Source: Tubulanus polymorphus (taxonomy: Eukaryota > Nemertea > Palaeonemertea > Tubulaniformes > Tubulanidae). From it: a DNA stretch of 64,000 nt. Below, piece by piece: positions 57,562 to 64,000 of the stretch. The stretch is from the NCBI RefSeq assembly GCF_964204645.1, contig NC_134029.1, positions 1,187,001 to 1,251,000 on the forward strand, given 5' to 3'. A program made the translations under genes and the position numbers. How positions within the stretch are numbered: position 1 is the first letter of the stretch; every line of letters begins with the position of its first letter. The notes below the pieces were generated by a model. That model was not told the origin of the DNA and ran no database searches. It saw only the letters and a list, made by a program, of their open reading frames with translations.

Positions 57562-58770
57562 ATGGTTGAAATGAATTGTTCGCGAATTGTGAATCAATCG
57601 CAATTAATCACGGTTAACAATGAATACGCCTCGATGATGATTCCCTATCTGGTATATATAAGCGTTGTGATGGTTTTAGGTATCGCCGGTAACGCTATCG
57701 TTTTACTCGTTTACGGAACGAAGGCGAAAAAAATCACGTTGAATTATTTCGTGATAACGCTAGCGATTTTCGATCTGTTAACGTGCATCGTTTCGTTCCC
57801 GTTTAACATTCTACGCACGGCGATGCAGTTTACGTTCCCGTCTGAGGTTTTTTGTAAGATCGGATTTTTATCGCTGTATATGACTGTATCGGCCGCTTCG
57901 TTCATTCTGATATGCATCGCAGTTCATCGTTACAACAAAGTATGTCGTCCTCTGAAACGAGGCTTCGACGACAAAATGGCGAAACGGTTGTGTTACGCGT
58001 CATTTCCGGTCGGGCTCTGCGTCGCTGTACCGACTGCTCTGATATTCGGGTTGGCCACCAGGAGGGATAAAAAAACTGGAATTTGCGGTCGCGAATGCTT
58101 CATCAAAGACGAATATGAACGAACTGCTACTTTAATAGTTTTCTTCGTGATATTATGTATAATTTTCATCGGTTTGGTGGTTACAGTATCTGTGTTGTAT
58201 ATACTGGTCGGTAAGGTGGCTTACATCCGCAGAAATAACAGAAATCAACAGAATCAGATACAACTGAGGCGATATCAATTAACCACTAGCGCCGATGCGT
58301 TGGACGGTTCGAACCCCGACGTACGGGCGGCGAGTAACGGTACCAGAAACAGTTTACACCCAGCCGTCGACGTCGACGGGCGAGAAAATAATGATAATCA
58401 GTTTTTAGATTTATCGCGTGAACGAAGCCAAGATTCGAAACGTTCAGCGGCAAGTGAGGCTCCAAGCGAATACAAATCGTGGAATTCGCGTTTAATCCTG
58501 TTTAAAACTGAACGCATGTTGTTAGCAGTGACTGTCACATTTATTCTGTGTTGGTTACCGTTTTGGGTGTTCATTTCCGGTACAGTATTGAACGGTAACT
58601 TCCTGCAACCCGAAACGCCATTTCAGCACATCATCAGAAAAGTGTTCTACGAAGCGTTTTACTTTAATAACGCGATAAACCCGGTGATTTATGCCTTCAT
58701 GAACAGCGCGTTTAGAGATGATTTCAGACGGTTATCAATTCAATGGTGTCGTCGTCCACCTCGTGTTTAA
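57562..58770 (+). CDS. Class A (rhodopsin-like) G protein-coupled receptor, intronless, 402 aa
   Basis: A seven-helix plasma-membrane receptor, probably for a neuropeptide or small ligand; the ligand is unknown. TM1 about 28-52 with GNAIVLLV (N44), TM2 with LAIFDLL (D71), C98 before TM3, TM3 ending VHRYNKVCRPLKR (122-124), TM4 about 146-165, C175/C179 in loop 2, TM5 about 188-216, a long third loop (about 95 residues, polar, Ser/Asn/Arg-rich), TM6 with FILCWLPFWVF (CWLP 330-333) and TM7 with NNAINPVIYAFMN (NPxxY 373-377). N-glycosylation sites at N5 and N11. The usual D of the DRY motif is H122. The single exon suggests origin by retroposition or lineage expansion. It converges on the GPCR at 59409-60380. 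Start is the first ATG in frame. Confidence 0.93.
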   Translation: MVEMNCSRIVNQSQLITVNNEYASMMIPYLVYISVVMVLGIAGNAIVLLVYGTKAKKITLNYFVITLAIFDLLTCIVSFPFNILRTAMQFTFPSEVFCKIGFLSLYMTVSAASFILICIAVHRYNKVCRPLKRGFDDKMAKRLCYASFPVGLCVAVPTALIFGLATRRDKKTGICGRECFIKDEYERTATLIVFFVILCIIFIGLVVTVSVLYILVGKVAYIRRNNRNQQNQIQLRRYQLTTSADALDGSNPDVRAASNGTRNSLHPAVDVDGRENNDNQFLDLSRERSQDSKRSAASEAPSEYKSWNSRLILFKTERMLLAVTVTFILCWLPFWVFISGTVLNGNFLQPETPFQHIIRKVFYEAFYFNNAINPVIYAFMNSAFRDDFRRLSIQWCRRPPRV

Positions 58771-59408
58771 ATCATACACACACTACATTCACAATAGCTT
58801 TTTCACATCTTTACCGAATACTTTATTTTCATCTTTAATATCTGTGTTTAACTCTTGAATATTGTAAAACCGAGAAAAATAATTGATAAGTATCATTTGA
58901 AATAGACGATTTTTGATATAAAGTTGCTCGATGATTATTTCTCTTGCTGATCGTGGCTCCTTTTTAATCGACTGTATGAGGATAAAATGCGTCACTTTAT
59001 CTCCCCACAGAACGAGGCGACTGACTGATAGTAGATTTTCATTGTGTGTGATGTTGACGTGTAACTTTTGAAGAGCGACAAAGAATCCCCAATCCTCCCA
59101 TTTCACTTACGCTAAAAAGCCATCACAAAACATCGTTTACTTCGGAGATTTTACTGAAAGTTCTCCTCTCTTCGATGTAATCGGCGTGATGTCGCCCTCT
59201 AATGTAAAACACGAGAATCATTTCAAAAGTTACAATTATTTCTTTGCGTGAAATTACGTTCCCAGATCGCGTTTATTTTCGTGACAGCGAAAAATTTATT
59301 TCGTTCCCACGGAAAAATGTTTATTTTTCACCATTTCACCTCCGGGCCTCTGTACATTCGAATACGACAATGAAATATTACAAAACGTCTCACAGAAATC
59401 CGAGCGGT
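58771..59408. other. Shared 3' flank of two convergent GPCR genes
   Basis: About 640 bp, AT-rich, holding the 3'UTRs of both. TTTATT (poly(A) signal on the minus strand) occurs near 59272, 59296 and 59321. A 105-codon minus frame (58789-59106) has no homology I can name and is left out. Confidence 0.5.
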
Positions 59409-60380
59409 TCATGACGAAGAAAACATCTTTTTCAAAGTGTTACGAACTTCTTTCCCGGTGAAAAGATACAGATAGAAATTCACTGAGTAGTTAAAGGCGT
59501 GTAGGGTAGACGCGTATTGATACGGGAGAACCATATATCTACCCCAGCCAGGTACCATCGATAGACTTACCACCAGTGATACCGGTAATGACGTAGCCAG
59601 GAAACAGAAACAAACGGTCAACACCATCACCGTTACTTGATTCGTGTTGGTTTTCGATTTGTTCGAGTTCATCTCGTTTCTGGTGAGCGTAAAAATGATC
59701 CCGAAAGACAGAGTTAGAAGTAGCACGGCGGGAAGATACTGTCCGATTATACCGAGGTATGTATACCACGTGTAGGCTATCGGAGCAATCCCGCATTGAT
59801 TACCGCTCATATTCATATGAGTGATTTCGATTAACAGAAACGAATACACGACGGAAACTACTCCGACCGAAACGATGATGATGACGGTCGTGATCGAGGA
59901 CGTCCAGAAACGAGGACCCGCGAACGGGAATCGTACGACGCAAAATCGTTCAGCGGCGACCAGTATGAGTAATATCGGACTCACTACGCCGCTGACTACG
60001 AAAACATATTCCTGTAATTTACAGGCGAAAGCGGACGAACTTTCGATACAAATTACGCCGTAAATATCAGCGCAAACCGTATTCACAAACATGCATAGAT
60101 GGAGACATAAGAAAGCGGTGTCGGAAACGGCCAACGATACGAAAAAACGACTGTACGACATACGTCTCATATTGGGCCGCGACATGACCGCGACCACCAG
60201 CAAGTTACCGATAAAACCTAACGACAATTCGCTGCTCGTAACGGCGTAGAAGAACCACCGAAAAACAATATCACGTGACTGTAACGGGTTGATATCTTTA
60301 ATCACGTAGAAATAGGGAAATATGACTGAAACAGTCGTCGTGGTCGAGGTATCGTTGGCACGATGCTGTTCGTCGTTCAT
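59409..60380 (-). CDS. Class A G protein-coupled receptor, intronless, 323 aa (peptide-receptor type)
   Basis: Seven-helix receptor resembling the invertebrate FMRFamide-receptor-like group. The first true ATG is at 60380; a longer frame would need TTG. N-glycosylation site N9. TM1 about 46-66 with GFIGNLLVVAV (N59), TM2 with SLAVSDTAFL (D87), C120 before TM3, TM3 ending AAERFCVVRFPF (ERF 144-146), TM4 about 163-184, C196 in loop 2, TM5 about 208-232, a short third loop, TM6 with CFCFLATSLP (P266; the CWxP Cys-Trp are replaced by Thr-Ser) and TM7 with NYSVNFYLYLFTGKEVRN, where NPxxY reads NFxxY (301-305), common in this receptor group. Short Lys/Ser tail. Single exon, tail to tail with the receptor at 57562-58770 but from a different subfamily, so not a recent local duplicate. 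Confidence 0.92.
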   Translation of the reverse strand: MNDEQHRANDTSTTTTVSVIFPYFYVIKDINPLQSRDIVFRWFFYAVTSSELSLGFIGNLLVVAVMSRPNMRRMSYSRFFVSLAVSDTAFLCLHLCMFVNTVCADIYGVICIESSSAFACKLQEYVFVVSGVVSPILLILVAAERFCVVRFPFAGPRFWTSSITTVIIIVSVGVVSVVYSFLLIEITHMNMSGNQCGIAPIAYTWYTYLGIIGQYLPAVLLLTLSFGIIFTLTRNEMNSNKSKTNTNQVTVMVLTVCFCFLATSLPVSLVVSLSMVPGWGRYMVLPYQYASTLHAFNYSVNFYLYLFTGKEVRNTLKKMFSSS

Positions 60381-62249
60381 TGTTTTACAAATCAATCGTA
60401 TCTACCAGTTTAAAACAAGCCCGAAACTTTGAACGAAACGTACTTATCGGAACATGTTTTATCGAACGTGGATTGATGATTCATCCGCGGCGGTTCGCTG
60501 ATTCGCTACTGTGCTTTAACCTTTAACATCCATTAGAGGTTTTACGTAGAAACCTTTCAGAAATAAATCAAAGTGAGACTTGCTTTTGTTGAAAGCACTA
60601 TTTGAGCTCGGTAATATAGGACCATTAAAATCATTTGGAAATGTACGAAGCAACCGTCGCAAAATTACATTTCCATTTGCTGGTAAGATGAAAGATCAGC
60701 TAAACGTCGAGACAGTACTTTATAGAACTGTTATTTTTTCCATTGACTTAATTTATTTACCTGATGAAACTGCTAAGCATTGACAGAAAGCTCGCATAAC
60801 ACCAGGTAACGCGCCATTTGTTTTTGCTTATTCAACACCAGGTGTTTCCTCTTCGAATATACAAGATGAATTCGTAGGTATATTTAATATAAATTCCACG
60901 GATTTTATTGTCGGTAAAAATCCTCGGTCAAAAACTGACAAAATATTGATTTAAAATGATGGAAGCAACTAGCGAGAAAGAAAACGATGTTTAATACAAC
61001 ATAGACTCTATAGTAAAAGTCTAAGTCTCCACTTAGTTCGATCTTACAAACCACACATAGTTTTAGATAAACATTTATGATGACAATGATGACCAAAAAT
61101 TCATAAGACTATTTTATGTATTTTTCGGTTACACGTAAACTATTAACAACAAACGTGGAATGAGCCTCGATTATAATATACAGTATTCTTTAAATTATAA
61201 TTTCCAACATCTACAAAAAATCATATATTAGATATAACATAAATCCGTGATAGAATCCTATAATATATACATATAAATATTTGTTAGATGCAATCTGATA
61301 TCCAGTTCAACAGGTCTGGGTTTAGGTTTGTTTCTAGGGTCGAAACATTGAAAATGAACTAGTTTTATCTTCACTGATAACTGTGGAACGGATTCCTGAT
61401 TTACAATAAGAATTAGAGTAGATTGGTAGTAGTTCTGATTACAGATATGTTTATATTTTTCAAAGCAAGATAAATTCTATATTGCATTTTTTAACATTAA
61501 GTTTCTACATATCTTATTGCCAACGATTAGTGTTTAATCTAACAAGTATCACAAGCGATTGAAAGTGATGATTTTTGTGTGTAAATAATCGCATTTTATT
61601 GGAGCATAAAAGCATGCAGCATTTCTCATCGTCAAAAACACCTCGGATGTATTAGTATAAATATTCTACGGCATCTACAATCCCTACACATTGTACAAAA
61701 CTCTTGCCATATCAGTATTAAATTCATTAAATTACCCTTAAACACCATTCATTAACTATAATCATAACGTTTGACGTTTAAACATAGAGATAACTATATA
61801 TTTTACGAGCAGTTGTTGAAAAATACAAACACACTAATGCGAGTTGAATAATACTTAATTCGTTAATGGCAGGACTTATTACTCGAGATATGATGGAAAT
61901 AGAATATCAGGACAACTCGGCATTATTCAAATATTCCTGCTTCGCAGCAATACCAACCGGATCCATTTCCACAGTTCTGAGTTAGATTTTACTGATAAAC
62001 ATTCGGAAATTAACAAATCTTAAACTCTGCACTCCAAAAAGATAATGGCATTGGATCTGATGGCACACTCAGTTCTTACGCTTGCGAGCATGGTTAATAT
62101 ATTGATTTTGATTAAATGCAATTGAATAAATAAAAAGAAAAATCATCATTTGTATATTTATTTATATACATTTTCCTAATATAAATTCTTGTGTGTGTAT
62201 AAATATCTGTATAAATATGGGACGAATGTAATCTGATATTTCATATTAT
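60381..62249. other. Intergenic region without recognised gene
   Basis: AT-rich. Two relics of the GTCCAGTTCCACAGTT MITE family lie near 61300-61400 (ATCCAGTTCAACAGG … AACTGTGGAACGGATTCCTG) and 61958-62035 (GGATCCATTTCCACAGTTC). The rest may include the 3'UTR of the minus-strand gene at 62250. Confidence 0.45.
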
Positions 62250-63202
62250 TTACACCATGGAACTTTTACGTGGAACGTCCTCTGCATCAGTCGGGTTTAT
62301 AGACGGATTTACTGGTAATATAGCTGGTTCCGTGCGAGGTGGACCGGCTATATTATCGAAGCCCTGATCTGTACCTCCAGTAAACTGTGCTTGCTGTTCA
62401 TTTGGCGAAACTAAGAAAAATGAAAGACATGTGCAGGAAATGAAGAAGTGTATCGGTGCGTAACAATGCTTTGGATACAGGAACCGTATATTCACGAAAG
62501 ACCCGTAAGAACCCCATTTCGCGTTCCAATTTCAACCGCATCACTTTAGATTCTATTCAATTTTCATTAAGTTTCGATTTTTTTTCTGGGTGCTTGGATC
62601 CCTACGGAACATAGCCCCCGTTTGATTTGCAAGCATCCAGCCTTGTATGTAAGTAACTATATTGAATGTTTTTCCAAGTTTTTATAATCATATATAATCT
62701 GTATTGCATATAAACATGGCAAATGAATAATATATAGGGTATGTATGTGCCACGTAAGATTTACAGATGAAGCTCTTGCAGGAGTTTCGTGAACACGGTC
62801 CCAGGCAAACATGCAATTCAGGGGAAATATCATGCATGTTATATACGTTAAGTTTAAAGGGAAATTCAAAGTAAAGAAATGAATAAAATTAACCCATTGA
62901 ACTGTTTATTGATTATCTGAAACTAAGGAAAAAATCTTATGAGTTCATCTATCGTATAAATGAAAAAGATAACGGCCACAATGACACCGTTTGGTCTTCC
63001 ATATTTACGTGAAGTTCTAGTTACCTATATCATCCCTGGAGGCGGCCATTCCTTCTTCGACATCTTCTTTCTTCTGTAAATCAGTCATCGTTGTTTCGGT
63101 TTTATCTTCACCACTTTTTCTGTAGATACCGAATAAATATAAACCGTTAATGAAACACTCCGAGTTCGTGAGAAATGCCACTATGATAATGAAAAATAGG
63201 GC
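62250..63202 (-). CDS. C-terminal two exons of an unidentified membrane protein
   Basis: Minus-strand exons 63025-63202 and 62250-62410 join in phase (GATATAG|GT…TTCTTAG|TTTCG) and end at TAA (62250). The first begins with a hydrophobic stretch ALFFIIIVAFLTN, then SECFINGLYLFGIYRKSG, which fits the end of a transmembrane segment followed by a cytosolic tail. The tail is acidic/Lys-rich (KKEDVEEG) and then Pro-rich (PAILPVNPSINP). The last four residues, SSMV, fit a class I PDZ-binding motif (S-x-V). The acceptor before 63202 (ATATTGCAG|GCC) implies upstream exons, not found before the window end. I do not recognise the family. Confidence 0.6.
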
Positions 63203-64000
63203 CTGCAATATTTTCCTCGAGTTTATTAATGTATAAATCCACTAGTCTCTCGACTAGTTCTGAATTGTGTTTCTCTCATTACGTTGTTGCAATGGTATTG
63301 TTGAAAATGACGACTAGGATGTAATCGAAACGGTGAATAAATTATTAGCTCGAGGAATGTAATAATATTGCTCGAGAAATTTCGCGTTTTTTTCTATTTT
63401 TCATTCTTAGCGGAACGCTTATCATGATATTTCCTTTCCTTCTTTCTTAAAAGTTTGTCAAATTAGTCCCTAGATTTAATGAACTCAGAATGAAATGCCC
63501 TTTTTCTCAGGCTTAGCTACTTTATAACGTTTACATTCATTTAACCTATAACCCATAACACCATAGGGTTGATGCATTTTCAAGCGTTTTGTCCTCAGAA
63601 GTAATAGCCTCAGTAAATTACGAGAAATTCAGCCCAATTCATTTTGGCTTCTTTCAAGTCTTACGAGGCTTTAACAATAGAATTATGATTAGAATTAATT
63701 ATCAAACAATAATTATAGGATTTTCTATCATTGTACATAAAATCACATACGATCAAAGTAATAACGTCTAAGTGTTTCTGTTTTGTGTTGGTTATTAGCA
63801 GTTGATCATTAGCATGCTAATTGCCAAAATGAGAGATACAACATTGTGCTACTAACATTGAGATCCGGTACTCGACTTTTCGAGGAAACTGGATTTTCAC
63901 AACGTGCATTCTCTATTGATTGCGTGCTGGGAGAAACACTAACATTTTGAATGTGAACGAAACAATCAATTGTATTGTCAATGTGTCCATCTGTCGTCTG
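63203..64000. other. Right-end sequence, probably intronic
   Basis: No exon recognised on either strand. It should be intron of the minus-strand membrane-protein gene if that gene continues past the window. The motif ATTATTAGCTCGAGGAA near 63341 resembles the sequence near 54516. Confidence 0.4.

Noticed and set aside
58789-59106. 105-codon minus ORF between the GPCRs
   Set aside because: No recognised motif; lies in the convergent 3' flanks and probably reflects chance.
60381-60395. Five-residue longer start for the minus-strand GPCR
   Set aside because: It would begin at TTG; the first ATG is at 60380.

Overview
The window is nuclear DNA from an intron-rich, AT-rich animal, most probably a marine spiralian/lophotrochozoan (mollusc, annelid, nemertean or similar). 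The evidence is GT-AG introns throughout, recognisable bilaterian orthologues, intronless class A GPCRs of peptide-receptor type, and many short inverted-repeat transposons and minisatellites. I cannot fix the species.

Left third (1-18 kb) is a compact housekeeping block. It holds the last two coding exons of a KLF9/13-type zinc-finger factor (+), thymidylate kinase DTYMK (-, 5 exons), neurochondrin NCDN (+, 17 exons, head to head with DTYMK across a 480-bp shared promoter region) and germ cell-less GMCL1 (-, 13 exons, tail to tail with NCDN). I reconstructed these exon by exon; reading frames and intron phases close exactly, giving 229, 718 and 588 aa. Several introns carry minisatellites whose units contain inverted repeats.

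Middle (19-46 kb) is accessory. A gene with a textbook core promoter (CRE, TATA box, TCT-type initiator, 25-nt first exon) encodes an unrecognised 328-aa basic, proline-rich, low-complexity protein. Its 5.4-kb last intron is full of transposon debris. Downstream lie about 19 kb made of a dozen unrelated tandem-repeat families placed end to end (units from 23 to about 300 bp, including 150-bp and 159-bp satellites). They finish in a set of tandemly duplicated exon-intron units with strong splice sites but stops in every frame, followed by a 28-bp repeat and a poly(A) signal. This looks like a non-coding RNA gene grown by exon duplication and is the most unusual object in the window.

Right part (46-64 kb) contains repeats with tRNA-like B boxes, an hAT-like non-autonomous element, an ANKRA2/RFXANK-type ankyrin protein (+, 7 coding exons, 260 aa), about 6 kb without a recognisable gene, two convergent intronless class A GPCR genes (57.6-58.8 kb + and 59.4-60.4 kb -), and the last two coding exons of an unrecognised membrane protein (-).

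At least a dozen MITE-like elements are visible by their terminal inverted repeats. Some belong to families with several copies inside the window, and one minisatellite appears to be amplified from a MITE terminus.
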